A stretch of 64,000 nt of DNA from Mycobacterium sp. GA-1199 (GCF_001500045.1 NZ_LQIX01000002.1:1-64000); one strand, 5' to 3'; counted from the first letter of the stretch, positions 45,513 through 54,499 are shown. A program made the numbers and translations. The notes: generated from the letters alone by a model not told the origin.

Positions 45513-46817
45513 TTACCTTCCTCCGGTCGCCGGAACGGCGGAGGGCGCCTCGACGGGATCCGCTGACGGTGGTGTGGCGTCGTCTGGCGGCCGGTGGCGC
45601 CCGTAGACGAATTCGAAGATCGGGGCTGCCATCAGCGTCGTGACAATGGCGACCAGCACGAGGATGGTGAACAGCGTCGGGGTGATGATGCCGGCCTCCA
45701 GACCGATGTTGAGGAGGATGAGCTCGATCAACCCGCGCGCGTTCATCAGTGATCCCAGCGCGACCGATTCACGCAGCGGTACCTTGCTCAATCTGGCCGC
45801 GACGGCACACGCGACGCCCTTGCCCGCGATCGCCACGACGAGCACGCCAAGCGTCAGCGCCCAGAGTTCCGGCGTGTTCACCAAGCCGATCTCGGTGTTG
45901 AGCCCGGAGTACACGAAGAACAGCGGCAACAACAGCCTGGTGGTGAGTGGCTCGATGGTCTCGGTGAGACGCCGGGCGAACAGTCCCGACGGCATCGCGA
46001 CACCGATGATGAAAGCGCCGAAAATCGCGTGGATTCCGATGGTGTCGGTGAGCCAGGCGCCGCTCATCAGCACGATCAGGACGGTGCTCAACACCCACCC
46101 GGGAATGGTCCGCTGCTCCTCGGACTTGGAGCCGAGCACCCGTGCCGCGCGCCGCCCGAGCGTCAGAACCAACACGGTGTAGAGCAATCCGCCCACGATG
46201 GCCGTGATTGCCGTCGCCGGGGTGCCACGGTGTACGGCGACGACGACCGCCAGGATGCACCAGGAAATCGCGTCCGCGGTGGCGCCACAAGCGAGCGCGA
46301 GTGTGCCCAGAGACGTTCCGGTGAGCCGCTTTTCGAAGATGATCCGGGCGAGCATGGGAAAGGCGGTGATCGCGATGGCCGCACCCATGAACATCATCGC
46401 CATGGGAAGACTCACACCGTCACCGAAGAATCCGCCCGAGGACAGCAGCGGCACCGCGACGGCCGCGCCCAGCACCAGGGGAGCCAGCGTTCCGGCCGTG
46501 GAGACCGCGACAGCGGTGCGGGCGCGCTGTTTGACGTGGTCGACGTCGAAGTTCAATCCGACGACGAACATGTAGAGCACCAGGCCTATCTGCGCGGCGG
46601 TGTAGAGCACGACGTTGGAGGTGCCGGCCGGGAACAGATCCTCCTGCACACCTGGGGCAACCCTGCCCAGCAGTGAGGGACCCAGGACCACCCCGGCGAT
46701 CATTTCGCCGACGACCGGCGGCTGGCCCACGCGTTGCGCCAGCAGACCGGCGAGGCGGCACGCCGCGAGTATGACCGCCAGCGCGAGAAAGAAGTGAACC
46801 GCCGTTGCCGCGGGCAT
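45513..46817 (-). CDS. Cation:proton antiporter (CPA2/KefB type)
   Basis: 434 residues with about 12 hydrophobic segments: GQPPVVGEMIAGVVLGPSLLG at helices 1-2, ACGATADAISWCILAVVVA at the ion-binding helix and IHAIFGAFIIGVAMP, typical of KefB/NapA-type antiporters. It is the first gene of the polyketide operon, 5 nt before the halogenase-like gene. It may support the producer by exchanging ions or exporting product. The C-terminal tail is short and lacks the KTN regulatory domain of KefB/KefC. Confidence 0.87.
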   Translation of the reverse strand: MPAATAVHFFLALAVILAACRLAGLLAQRVGQPPVVGEMIAGVVLGPSLLGRVAPGVQEDLFPAGTSNVVLYTAAQIGLVLYMFVVGLNFDVDHVKQRARTAVAVSTAGTLAPLVLGAAVAVPLLSSGGFFGDGVSLPMAMMFMGAAIAITAFPMLARIIFEKRLTGTSLGTLALACGATADAISWCILAVVVAVHRGTPATAITAIVGGLLYTVLVLTLGRRAARVLGSKSEEQRTIPGWVLSTVLIVLMSGAWLTDTIGIHAIFGAFIIGVAMPSGLFARRLTETIEPLTTRLLLPLFFVYSGLNTEIGLVNTPELWALTLGVLVVAIAGKGVACAVAARLSKVPLRESVALGSLMNARGLIELILLNIGLEAGIITPTLFTILVLVAIVTTLMAAPIFEFVYGRHRPPDDATPPSADPVEAPSAVPATGGR

Positions 46818-46932
46818 GTCAGGTCCTACGGCCCGCGGTAGGGACCATCGGGGTGCAGCTGTTCACGGAGCGCAGCGCTGCGCGGGCGGGCTCCATCAGT
46901 CCGTCTATGACTCACCTCATCGCTTCCGACCT

Positions 46933-46948
46933 AGACGTCTGCACGTCT
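46933..46948. promoter_or_regulatory. Inverted repeat upstream of the PKS operon
   Basis: AGACGT and ACGTCT arms around CTGC, about 115 nt upstream of the antiporter ATG in the 223-nt region to the AI-2E gene. It is a possible operator of the operon; no regulator gene adjoins it. The rest of 46818-47040 shows nothing recognisable. Confidence 0.3.
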
Positions 46949-47040
46949 CGCCGGAGACGATGCATTTTCGATGCGGTTGGGTATTGACACATTTTGCGGT
47001 CGCTAACCGTGCGAATTTCTTTCCGAATGATGACGGCGGG

Positions 47041-48192
47041 CTAATCGATCGCCCGGCCGGCGGTGTCGGGGCCCGGCTCGGTACCGTCCGCCTCACCCGT
47101 GGCCCGCTGATCGATCTGCTCGTTGACGTAGCGCGCGAGCACCGTCAGCATCGCCACCGTCGGCACGGCCAGGAAGGCGCCGATGATCCCGTACAGCGCG
47201 CCGCCCGCGGTCACCGCCAGCAGGACCACCGCCGCGTGCAGCTTCATCACGCGGCTCTGCAGCAACGGCTGCAGTACGTTGCCTTCGATCTGCTGCACGG
47301 CGATGATGACGGCGAGCACCAGCAGCGCGTTGACGAAACCGTTGGCCACCAGGGCAATCAGCACCGCGAGCGCTCCGGCGACGAAGGCGCCGATGAACGG
47401 AATGAACGCACCGATGAAGGTCAGCACAGCCAGCGCGGGCGCCAGCGGAACACCGAGGACCAGCAGGCCGGCACCGATGAAGACCGCGTCGATCAGCGCC
47501 ACTCCCGTCTGCGCGCGGATGAAGCCGCCGAGGTTGTCCCACATCCGGCTGAGCACCGTTTCCAGGTGCCGTCCGGCGCGGCGCCCGGTCAACCCGACGA
47601 GCCAGGGCAAGAACTTGCGTCCGTCTTTGAGGACGAAAAACGACAGCACGATCGTCAGTACCAGCGTCACCAGAACACTGCCGACCGTGCTGACCCCGCT
47701 GACGACACCGGTCGCGATCGCCGCGGAACGCTCCCGCATCGCGTTGACCAGTGAGTCGGTGAAGCGCTCCAACTGCTCCTGCCGCAGGTTGAGTGGGGGC
47801 CCGGCGATCCAGTCCTGCAGGCGGTTGATGCCTTCGGTCGCCTGGTCGATCAGCGCAGGCATCTGGCTCAGCAGTGGCGGGATGATCAGCGCGATGAGAC
47901 CGGAGGCTATGGCCAGGAACAGCAACAGCGTCGTCAGCGCCGCGACCGCCGGCGGCAATCCGGCGCGGTCCATCAGGATGCGCGCCGGTGGCCAGAGCAC
48001 GGTGCACAGGATGACGGCGAGCAAAACCGGCAGGAAGATCACCCACAGTTGGGCCACGAGCCAACCGAGTACCACCGCGCCCGCGGCGATCGCCACGATG
48101 ACCAACGACCACTTCGCCAGCCAGAACGCCCCGGATCCGATCAGGGCTCCACGGTCCCGCTTGGATGCTGCGCCGGGGCTGTGTTCGCTCAC
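47041..48192 (-). CDS. AI-2E family (PerM/TqsA-type) transporter
   Basis: 383 residues from GTG 48192. Eight or so hydrophobic segments: WSLVIVAIAAGAVVLGWLV, VTLVLTIVLSFFVLKDGRKF and GVALIDAVFIGAGLLVLGVPLAPAL, with EGNVLQPLLQSRVMKLH, the family signature near the C-terminus. Members export small molecules or act as Na/H antiporters; the AI-2 link is specific to TqsA. Same strand as, but 223 nt upstream of, the antiporter, so separate promoters are likely. Confidence 0.85.
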   Translation of the reverse strand: MSEHSPGAASKRDRGALIGSGAFWLAKWSLVIVAIAAGAVVLGWLVAQLWVIFLPVLLAVILCTVLWPPARILMDRAGLPPAVAALTTLLLFLAIASGLIALIIPPLLSQMPALIDQATEGINRLQDWIAGPPLNLRQEQLERFTDSLVNAMRERSAAIATGVVSGVSTVGSVLVTLVLTIVLSFFVLKDGRKFLPWLVGLTGRRAGRHLETVLSRMWDNLGGFIRAQTGVALIDAVFIGAGLLVLGVPLAPALAVLTFIGAFIPFIGAFVAGALAVLIALVANGFVNALLVLAVIIAVQQIEGNVLQPLLQSRVMKLHAAVVLLAVTAGGALYGIIGAFLAVPTVAMLTVLARYVNEQIDQRATGEADGTEPGPDTAGRAID

Positions 48193-48309
48193 GCGAGCGT
48201 TCTACCCCGGAAGGTCATATCGAAACCGCAGCCGGTCCCGTACCAGAACGCCGGCTGTGCGGCCTGACAGGCGAAGGTTCGGCCGCGCGGCAACGTGATC
48301 CGTCGGACA

Positions 48310-49254
48310 TCACGCAGTAGCCGAAGGCCGCGCGCGCCGCGTGGACTCGGCCGGTGCGACGATGCGTTTCAGGAAGGCGATCTGATCGTTGACGACGCGC
48401 TCATGCCAAGGCTCGCCGGGATACACGTCGAAGTGGTCGCAGGGGTAGTGATGAACCGTCGCCCGCATGCGCGTCGCGGCCACGGTGGCCGGTGCGGGCG
48501 GGGCGGTACGGTCCAAATCACCGATCTGCACGAGGGCCGGGCAGGTGACGCGTCCGGCGCGCGCGATCGGCCGATGGCCACCCATGACCAGCACGAGTCG
48601 GGCGGCGAACTCGTTACGCCAGGTGGGCCCCGCGATGCGACGCATCCCTTCGACGGCGCCCTCGGCGCTCAGACCGGCCACCTCCCCCGGTGCGCCCACC
48701 ACCGGGATGAGCACCGGCGGGCGGCCGCGCAACTTCGCCACGAAATCCCGGATTCCGTAACGCATTACGCGCATGACGTAGCGCGGGCCGAGCGTCCTGA
48801 GCATGTGGGCCGTCACGGACAGCCCGTCCGTCGCGGGCGTCAGCGAGATGACTCCCGCCAAGTGCGGGTCGTCCGCGGCGACGCGGATGACGTGCCCGCC
48901 GGACAGCGACACCCCCCAAGCCACGATTCGCGCCGGATCCACATCTTCGAGGCGGCGCGCATGGTCGATCACCGCATGGTAGTCGGCGACCTGTCCGGCC
49001 AGTGAGACCAATTGTCTTGGCTGTCCGGATGATTCGGCGAAGTGGCGGTAGTCGAATGTCACGACGTCCGCGCCGGTGTCGGCCAGCGCCTCTGCGAACG
49101 CGAACAACCCGCAGTCCTGGGTGGCGCCGAGGCCGTGAGCCATGACGACGCAGGGCCGTCCCGCCGGGCCGGTCAGCGCGTCCGTCGTCGCCGGGAAGCG
49201 CCGCGCCGCGATGATGTCGCCGTCGACGCGAATCTGGATCTGGGTGGATGTCAC
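48310..49254 (-). CDS. Alpha/beta hydrolase
   Basis: 314 residues from GTG 49254, which overlaps the TetR stop (GTGA). HGLGATQDCGLFAFAEALA marks the oxyanion region, GVSLSGGH carries the nucleophile Ser (about residue 115), and HYPCDHFDVY near the C-terminus has the His. An acid residue in QIGDLDRTAPP completes the triad. No signal peptide. Third in the FMO-TetR-hydrolase unit: the FMO could make an ester by Baeyer-Villiger oxidation, which this enzyme would cleave (inference). Confidence 0.87.
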   Translation of the reverse strand: MTSTQIQIRVDGDIIAARRFPATTDALTGPAGRPCVVMAHGLGATQDCGLFAFAEALADTGADVVTFDYRHFAESSGQPRQLVSLAGQVADYHAVIDHARRLEDVDPARIVAWGVSLSGGHVIRVAADDPHLAGVISLTPATDGLSVTAHMLRTLGPRYVMRVMRYGIRDFVAKLRGRPPVLIPVVGAPGEVAGLSAEGAVEGMRRIAGPTWRNEFAARLVLVMGGHRPIARAGRVTCPALVQIGDLDRTAPPAPATVAATRMRATVHHYPCDHFDVYPGEPWHERVVNDQIAFLKRIVAPAESTRRARPSATA

Positions 49255-49880
49255 TGTGCAGCCTCTCCGAAAAGCGCTGTGTGCCAGACGTGAATGATCG
49301 CCGCCAGAAGCGGGCGGGCGGCCTCCGGTCCGTCATCCGAGCGGATGTGACGGTCGAGGACCCGTTCGTTCATCGAGATCAGCGCGTGGGCAAGAGCTTT
49401 GGCGTCCGGGATGTCGATGGTGGGCTGAGTGGCGATGAAGTCGCCGACGAACTCCTCGTACCGCGCCAACCACTGGTCCCAGATGGCCTTGGCCTCGGGG
49501 TCGGAGTCGCGGGCGTCGAGCATCGCACGGAACAGGGTCCGATGGGCGTGCCATGACTCGAACGTCCGCGTCATCGCGTCGGTCACGGAGGCCCGCGGGT
49601 CACCGCCGCCGGCCAGGAAGCCGCCGATGGTGAAGACGTCGTCGGCGAAGATGTCGGTGAGCAGTTCGGTGACGACCTCGTGCTTGCCCGCGAAGTAGAA
49701 GTAGAACGCCGGCCGCTTCAGCCCCGCCGCCCGAGCCACCTCGGCGACGCTGATCTCGGCGAGCGACTGGGTTTGCAGTTGCTGCTCGAAGGCTTCGAGC
49801 AGCCGCTGTCGGCTCTCGTCCCCGCGCGGTTGCGGCCGGCGCGCGTTGCGCCGCGACGTCTGCGTCGACTCAGGCGACAC
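49251..49880 (-). CDS. TetR-family transcriptional regulator
   Basis: 209 residues from GTG 49880, overlapping the FMO stop by 11 nt. The HTH is LLEAFEQQLQTQSLAEISVAEVARAAGLKRPAFYFYFAGKHEVVTELL, similar to EthR-like regulators in mycobacteria that sit beside FMO genes such as ethA. It probably represses the FMO-TetR-hydrolase unit and responds to its substrate or drug. A longer frame running into the FMO gene is not used. Confidence 0.85.
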   Translation of the reverse strand: MSPESTQTSRRNARRPQPRGDESRQRLLEAFEQQLQTQSLAEISVAEVARAAGLKRPAFYFYFAGKHEVVTELLTDIFADDVFTIGGFLAGGGDPRASVTDAMTRTFESWHAHRTLFRAMLDARDSDPEAKAIWDQWLARYEEFVGDFIATQPTIDIPDAKALAHALISMNERVLDRHIRSDDGPEAARPLLAAIIHVWHTALFGEAAQ

Positions 49881-51240
49881 CGGCTGCCTCGCGTGCCCGG
49901 CCGGCCAGCTGCACCGGACCGAACTTCTCGACGCGGCGCCGACCCGCCGGCAACTCACGCTTGCGCATATCGCGTTCGTAATCCCAGTAATCCACCTGCT
50001 GGGTGTGCCGCGGTTTGTCGGCGAAGTGGCCGACGTACTTGCGCTCGTCGGCGGCGATGACGCGCCACATCTCGGCCTCCGACGGGGGCCGGTAGGCGCC
50101 TGCGAGGTACGCGGCGACCAACCGGGCCTGGCACTCCACGAACGGGAACAGCGTGGGCACCGCCTGGGCGAATCCCATGAAGAGCAGGTCGTCGATGCCC
50201 GGCTTGAGGATGCGCTTGTACAGCGGGAGCCGGTTGTCGGGGGCCTCGATGAAGCTGCGGTCGAAGAACGGGAACGTGATGTTGTATCCCGTCGCGTAGA
50301 TGATGACGTCGGCCTCCACGGTCGAACCGTCGACGAACACCACCGAATTCCCGTCCAGGCGTTCGATATTCGGCTTCGCGGTCGCGTCACCGGAACCCAG
50401 CCGCATGAGCAGTTCGGCGGATTGGGTGGGGTGCGCCTCGAGGAACCGATGGTTGGGTTTGGGTAGGCCGTAGCTTTCGGGATCACCGAACATCAGCTTG
50501 GCGAACGGCTGCATCGCACGCCGCTGCCACGACAGTGGGATCACCGGCAGCGAGCGCGCGACCTTGTCGGCGGTCTTGCCGAAGATGTACTTGGGCACGA
50601 TCCACGCCCCCGAGCGGGTGGAGAGATAAACCGTGTTGCGCCAAGACTTCTGAGAGAGCTCGGAAACCAGGTCGGCCGCCGAGTTCCCGATGCCGACCAC
50701 GACGATGCGCTTGCCGCGCAGATCGAGCGGTTCAGTGGGGTCGATGTAGTGGTGGGCGTGGATGCTCTCGCCGGTGAATTCGCCCGGGAAGTCGGGCGTG
50801 CGCGGATCCCAGTGATGCCCGTTCGCGACGACCAGCGTGTCGTACCGCCGTGTCCGTCCGTCCGCGGTGTCGAGTTCCCAGCCTCCCTGCGGCAGGCGGC
50901 GCGCGTGCTTGACCTCGTTTCGGAAGTGGATGCGGTCCAGCAGACCGAAGGTTTCGGCGTAGTCGTCCAGGTACTCCTTGACCTGCGAGTGATGCGGGAA
51001 GTCGGGGAGATCGGCGCGCATCGGGAAGTCGCGGAACGACAGGCACTCACGCGAGGTGTCGATGTGCAGCGACCGATACGCGCTGGAGTGGCCGTTCGGA
51101 TTGCGGAACGCCCAGTTCCCGCCGATCCGGTCGGACGACTCGAAGCAGTCGTACTCGATACCGGCGTCCGCGAGGTTCTTGCCCGTGGTCAGTCCGCTGA
51201 TGCCTGCGCCGATGATCGCGGCCGTGGGTGATGAAGCCAT
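49870..51240 (-). CDS. FAD/NADPH flavin monooxygenase (FMO/BVMO class)
   Basis: 456 residues from ATG 51240; a GTG at 51270 would add 10 residues. IGAGISGLTTGKNL is the FAD loop, GIGNSAADLVSEL the NADPH loop, and FPGEFTGESIHAHHYIDP the FMO fingerprint. IIYATGYNITFPF is near the C-terminus. It oxygenates soft nucleophiles or ketones with NADPH and O2. A TetR and a hydrolase gene follow, as in mycobacterial ethA-like loci, although this protein's motif order is that of FMOs. Confidence 0.9.
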   Translation of the reverse strand: MASSPTAAIIGAGISGLTTGKNLADAGIEYDCFESSDRIGGNWAFRNPNGHSSAYRSLHIDTSRECLSFRDFPMRADLPDFPHHSQVKEYLDDYAETFGLLDRIHFRNEVKHARRLPQGGWELDTADGRTRRYDTLVVANGHHWDPRTPDFPGEFTGESIHAHHYIDPTEPLDLRGKRIVVVGIGNSAADLVSELSQKSWRNTVYLSTRSGAWIVPKYIFGKTADKVARSLPVIPLSWQRRAMQPFAKLMFGDPESYGLPKPNHRFLEAHPTQSAELLMRLGSGDATAKPNIERLDGNSVVFVDGSTVEADVIIYATGYNITFPFFDRSFIEAPDNRLPLYKRILKPGIDDLLFMGFAQAVPTLFPFVECQARLVAAYLAGAYRPPSEAEMWRVIAADERKYVGHFADKPRHTQQVDYWDYERDMRKRELPAGRRRVEKFGPVQLAGRAREAAGVA

Positions 51241-51394
51241 GTTGCCTACCGTTTCTGTGAACTCAGTCACCGGCTACGGTACCAAATTTCTGACAGCTGT
51301 CAAAGATTGCTGCACGGCGGGGCCACCACGAAGTTTTCGCTGGTGGCAGCCGCTGTCCCGGCGGCCGAGGGAGAAGTAGGCAGGCGCTTCGGAC

Positions 51395-51838
51395 TCAGGT
51401 GGTGAGTCGCATCTCGTCATCGGGATGCGAGCTGAGCGTGACAACCACCGTGCCGGGACCGGTCGCGAATGTCGTATTGGCATAGCCGATGAAGCCGTAG
51501 TGGCCGTCGATGGTCGAGACAGCGGTGATGTCGCTGCTGCCCGAGGCGCCGGTGTCGAGGTTGACCCAATCGGCGGCGACGGTGAGAGAACACGAGCCGT
51601 CGTAGGTACCGGCGTCGTAGTGGATGGCGACGCGGACCCCGTCCTCTGCGCGATCGCCGGCCTGTACCGGGGTTACCTGTGCCTCGGCGCTGACGCTGCC
51701 ACCGCATGTCGGGGAGGCCACGACGGGAACGCGATCGAGTTGGGCGAACGCATCCGCATGGGCCGTCGCCATTCCCCCCAACCAGAACCCACTCACCGCA
51801 CCGGCGAGTGCGACCACGACTCCACGGGACGGCGTCAT
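51395..51838 (-). CDS. Secreted protein of unknown function
   Basis: 147 residues from ATG 51838, preceded by AAAGGG. Signal peptide MTPSRGVVVALAGAVSGFWL then ATAHADAFAQ. The mature part has two cysteines (SPTCGGS and DGSCSLTV) that could form a disulfide, and mostly beta-type sequence: VRVAIHYDAGTYDGSC, ADWVNLDTGASG and GPGTVVVTLSSHPDD, resembling an immunoglobulin-like or C2-like sandwich. No family recognised. Isolated between an FMO gene and a stretch without a gene. Confidence 0.65.
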   Translation of the reverse strand: MTPSRGVVVALAGAVSGFWLGGMATAHADAFAQLDRVPVVASPTCGGSVSAEAQVTPVQAGDRAEDGVRVAIHYDAGTYDGSCSLTVAADWVNLDTGASGSSDITAVSTIDGHYGFIGYANTTFATGPGTVVVTLSSHPDDEMRLTT

Positions 51839-52210
51839 GTCCCTTTCATCGGCGGCCGCGCGGGCGGCGTTAGCACGTGGTCTGCCGGAGCCGACGCAAT
51901 CCTCCGCTCGGGGCGACGCTGCTTGGATTCCTCGAACTTCTGCGAATCCTCCTCCAGCTTTCGAACAGCACACCGACGTCGTGCATCCGCGCGGCCTCGT
52001 CAGTACCGGCGGCATCACCCCGTCGTCGAGATGGCTGCTCGAGATCGTGGAGTCGCTGCGCGTCGGTCAGTCCGATGCCATGAGCGCTTGACCGGTGCCG
52101 CTCAACGGCGCCGACGCCGACACATTCCGAGTCGATCTGTAAGTCGATAAGGTCTGACTCCCAGGCGAATCGGTCTGCTAGCCAATCCGCCTTAACGAGA
52201 GGACAATCCC
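51839..52210. other. Intergenic stretch with no supported gene
   Basis: 372 nt between a secreted protein (leftward) and an SDR (rightward). Open frames here have no recognisable homology or codon-based support. The last 15 nt hold GAGAGGA, the SDR ribosome binding site. A divergent promoter region. Confidence 0.6.
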
Positions 52211-53083
52211 GTGCACGGAAACGCACCCCTTGAGGGCAAGGTCGCCATCGTGACCGGAACCAGCAGGGGCGTCGGGGTCGGTATCGCACACGAACTGTTG
52301 CGCGCCCGAGCGACCGTCATCGGGTGTTCGCGACGGCCGCTCGAGGCCATGCCGGGCGTCGAGGAGAACGCCGACTGGCTCGGCCGCTCTTCTCAGCGGG
52401 TGTGCGATCAGGGTGACTATCGCGCGATCGACGGATTCATCTCCGGCGTCGTTGCCGACTACGGGCGCATCGACATACTGGTCAACAACGCGGGCGGCAC
52501 GGTCCCCACTCCACACGTCGAGGACGTTCCCGAACTCGTCGCGCGCATGCAGGGCGCGCCGACAGGTGCCGACGACTTCGAGCGCACGGTCCTGTTCCAC
52601 TCATTCGCTGTCCAGATGAATTTGATCAGCCCGATGTGGTTCGCGATCAGGGTCTTTCGACAAATGCGCGAGCAGGACGGTGTCGGCTCGATCGTCAACA
52701 TCTCGTCCGGGGCCGGGCATCCAGCCGGGTCGCCGACTCTCGTGTCCTACGGTGCGGCCAAGGCCGGACTCAACCACCTGACCCGGTCGCTGGCCGAAGA
52801 GTGGGGTCCCAAGGCGCGGGTGAACTGCCTGGCGCTCGGGCCGACGATGACCGACAACTTCAAGTCATTCGTGTTGCCCAAGGACGACCCGACCGCCGAG
52901 AAATACTTCCGGGACATCCCGCTCCGCAGGGCGGGAGAGCCGGCCGAGGTGGGGCGGGTGGCGGTGTTCTTGTGCAGCGGGCAAGCCGATTACATCAACG
53001 GCACGACCATCGAGATCGACGGTGGCATGCTGCCCGGCGTGCTCTACGAGGCGGGCCCCAAAACCATCACGGACCTCCTGTGA
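52211..53083 (+). CDS. Short-chain dehydrogenase/reductase
   Basis: 290 residues from GTG 52211 with GAGAGGA 8 nt upstream. TGTSRGVGVG cofactor loop (about 15-24), GCSRRPLE (Arg pair, suggesting NADPH), NNAGG, NISSGAGHP, YGAAKAG active site, and FLCSGQADYINGTTIEIDGG at the end. A stretch of about 40 residues (EDVPELVARMQGAPTGADDF) is inserted after NNAGG. Substrate unknown. The 3' end overlaps a fragment of an ArsR gene on the other strand. Confidence 0.85.
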   Translation: MHGNAPLEGKVAIVTGTSRGVGVGIAHELLRARATVIGCSRRPLEAMPGVEENADWLGRSSQRVCDQGDYRAIDGFISGVVADYGRIDILVNNAGGTVPTPHVEDVPELVARMQGAPTGADDFERTVLFHSFAVQMNLISPMWFAIRVFRQMREQDGVGSIVNISSGAGHPAGSPTLVSYGAAKAGLNHLTRSLAEEWGPKARVNCLALGPTMTDNFKSFVLPKDDPTAEKYFRDIPLRRAGEPAEVGRVAVFLCSGQADYINGTTIEIDGGMLPGVLYEAGPKTITDLL

Positions 53084-53330
53084 CGCGAGTCGTCCTGGCG
53101 ATCGGAATCTCGGGGCGCAGTGCGGACAGAGGCTGCAGCAACTCGGGCACCACGGTGTAGTACACCCACGACACTCGGCATTCGAAGGTCAGAAGTCCAG
53201 CGTCACGCAGCAATTTGGACTGGTCGGACACCGTCGGCTGCGACACCTTGATTCCGGTCGTGATATCGGAAATGAACTGCGGTGAACATTCGCGTCCTTT
53301 GACGCGGGCCCACGTCTGTACGGGGTGCAA
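53067..53330 (-). pseudogene. Truncated ArsR/SmtB-family regulator remnant
   Basis: The frame spells an ArsR winged-helix core: FISDITTGIKVSQPTVSDQS, KLLRDAGLLTFECRVSWVYYTVVPELL. In intact relatives this is preceded by about 40 residues of helix and the metal-site loop (ELCVCDL-type). Here that part is lost: the text before SPQFISDI is unrelated, and the only upstream start is TTG. The usual Cys pair of arsenic sensors is absent. A degraded gene, or possibly a short active fragment; I favour a remnant. It lies 0.4 kb from a SigZ/ArsO-like group. Confidence 0.6.
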
Positions 53331-53366
53331 GCGGGAAGATCCCGCCCACCTACGAAGGGAACTCAG

Positions 53367-53633
53367 ATGAACATTCGGGCAATCGCGAGAAGGGCGGCCG
53401 CGGCCGTCGCGCTGTCACTCGCGCTCGCCGGCCTCGGGTCCGGCATGGCGGACGCGAAGCCGATGGAACGCGATCACGCCAAGTACTGCGCCAAGATATG
53501 GCACGACTACGACTTCACCGCGAAGGCGTTCAAGAACGCTTACGACAAGTGGGGGCCGAACAACGTGCTTACGTTGCAGGCCGCGAGCAACTACGAACGC
53601 GCGTACAACAAGTTGACCGGCTCGGGCTGTTAA
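53367..53633 (+). CDS. Small secreted protein
   Basis: 88 residues from ATG 53367 preceded by GAAGGGAAC. Signal peptide with hydrophobic core AAAAVALSLALAGLGSGMADAK. The mature part has about 60 residues with two Cys (KYCAKIW and GSGC), high Lys/Tyr/Asn content and helical amphipathic character. No family recognised. The hairpin at 53661-53705 is 27 nt after the stop and may terminate it. Confidence 0.65.
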   Translation: MNIRAIARRAAAAVALSLALAGLGSGMADAKPMERDHAKYCAKIWHDYDFTAKAFKNAYDKWGPNNVLTLQAASNYERAYNKLTGSGC

Positions 53634-53660
53634 GGCGTGCCGCCATCTAAGCCCTCAGCC

Positions 53661-53705
53661 GAGTGGCACATCCGTACCGATTGAATCGGAAAGGGTGTGC
53701 CACTC
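53661..53705. terminator. Probable bidirectional terminator hairpin
   Basis: GAGTGGCACA (53661-53670) pairs perfectly with TGTGCCACTC (53696-53705), with a smaller inner CCGAT/ATCGG stem. It sits between the convergent small secreted gene and the sigma-factor gene and overlaps the latter's stop codon. No U-tract, as is usual in mycobacteria. Confidence 0.65.
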
Positions 53706-54342
53706 ACCGGGGCGAGCAGCCGCACGTCCTGTCGGCGACGTCAACGGACGTACTGGGGTGACAATGCGCGGGAGGCGTGTAATCCAGCGGCATTCCGCGC
53801 GCGTCCAGGGTTAGCGAGCAGCACCGAGTCAGTAGGTCGGCGAGCTGTTTTCTGGCGCGCTGGACTCGGGACTTCATGCCCGAGACGGTGATTCCCTCCT
53901 GCTCGGCCGCGACCGCCTGCGTCACGCCGTCAAGGTCGGTCAACTCCAGTGCGCGCCGGTAGGCGGGAGACATGTCATCCAGTAACGGTCTCAGGCAATT
54001 GGCCAACTCGCGCCGCACATCTTCGGTGTCGGTGGGGTCGGCGATGTCTTTCACCAGACGCTCGCCCGGTGCGGCCTCGAGTACTTCTCTGTTGTCGCCG
54101 GCCCGGCGGTACTCGTCGATGATCACATTGCGGGCGATGCGGAACAGCCACGCCGCCAGGCGATCGTGATCGTCCAGTGCGCTCAAGTTCCGGTGGACCC
54201 GCAGCAGGATGTCCGCGACCAGGTCGTCGGCGCGATGCGGATCCGCCACGCGCCGACGGACGAAGGTGCGCATCTCCGCGCCGAAGCGCCGCCAGACGTC
54301 CTCGACCGTCAGCTCGGCTCGGCTTGTCAGGTTCGACGTCAT
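53704..54342 (-). CDS. ECF RNA polymerase sigma factor, SigZ-like
   Basis: 212 residues. Region 2: DDLVADILLRVHRNLSALDDHDRLAAWLFRIARNVIIDEYRR. Region 4: LTDLDGVTQAVAAEQEGITVSGMKSRVQRARKQL. After region 4 is an unusual tail with RCCSLTL, AHCHP and CGCSPR, the Cys-rich C-terminus of SigZ-type factors that may bind metal or sense redox. No anti-sigma gene is adjacent. It diverges from the flavoprotein at 54500 and may activate that promoter. Confidence 0.87.
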   Translation of the reverse strand: MTSNLTSRAELTVEDVWRRFGAEMRTFVRRRVADPHRADDLVADILLRVHRNLSALDDHDRLAAWLFRIARNVIIDEYRRAGDNREVLEAAPGERLVKDIADPTDTEDVRRELANCLRPLLDDMSPAYRRALELTDLDGVTQAVAAEQEGITVSGMKSRVQRARKQLADLLTRCCSLTLDARGMPLDYTPPAHCHPSTSVDVADRTCGCSPR

Positions 54343-54499
54343 GTCCGACTCCCTATCGGTTGCGCCGCGGTCACGGAATACGCGGCCGGCACCTCTATAG
54401 ACGGTGGCTCATGCCAAAGGATGCACCCACGCGACTCATCGCGTCCATACGGGCTTTCACCCGTCACAACACATGAACCCCACAACAAGGAGGAACACC

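Noticed and set aside
49881-50486. A longer TetR protein extending into the FMO gene
   Set aside because: That part is the wrong frame of the FMO coding region; the TetR start at GTG 49880 fits the HTH and the overlap.
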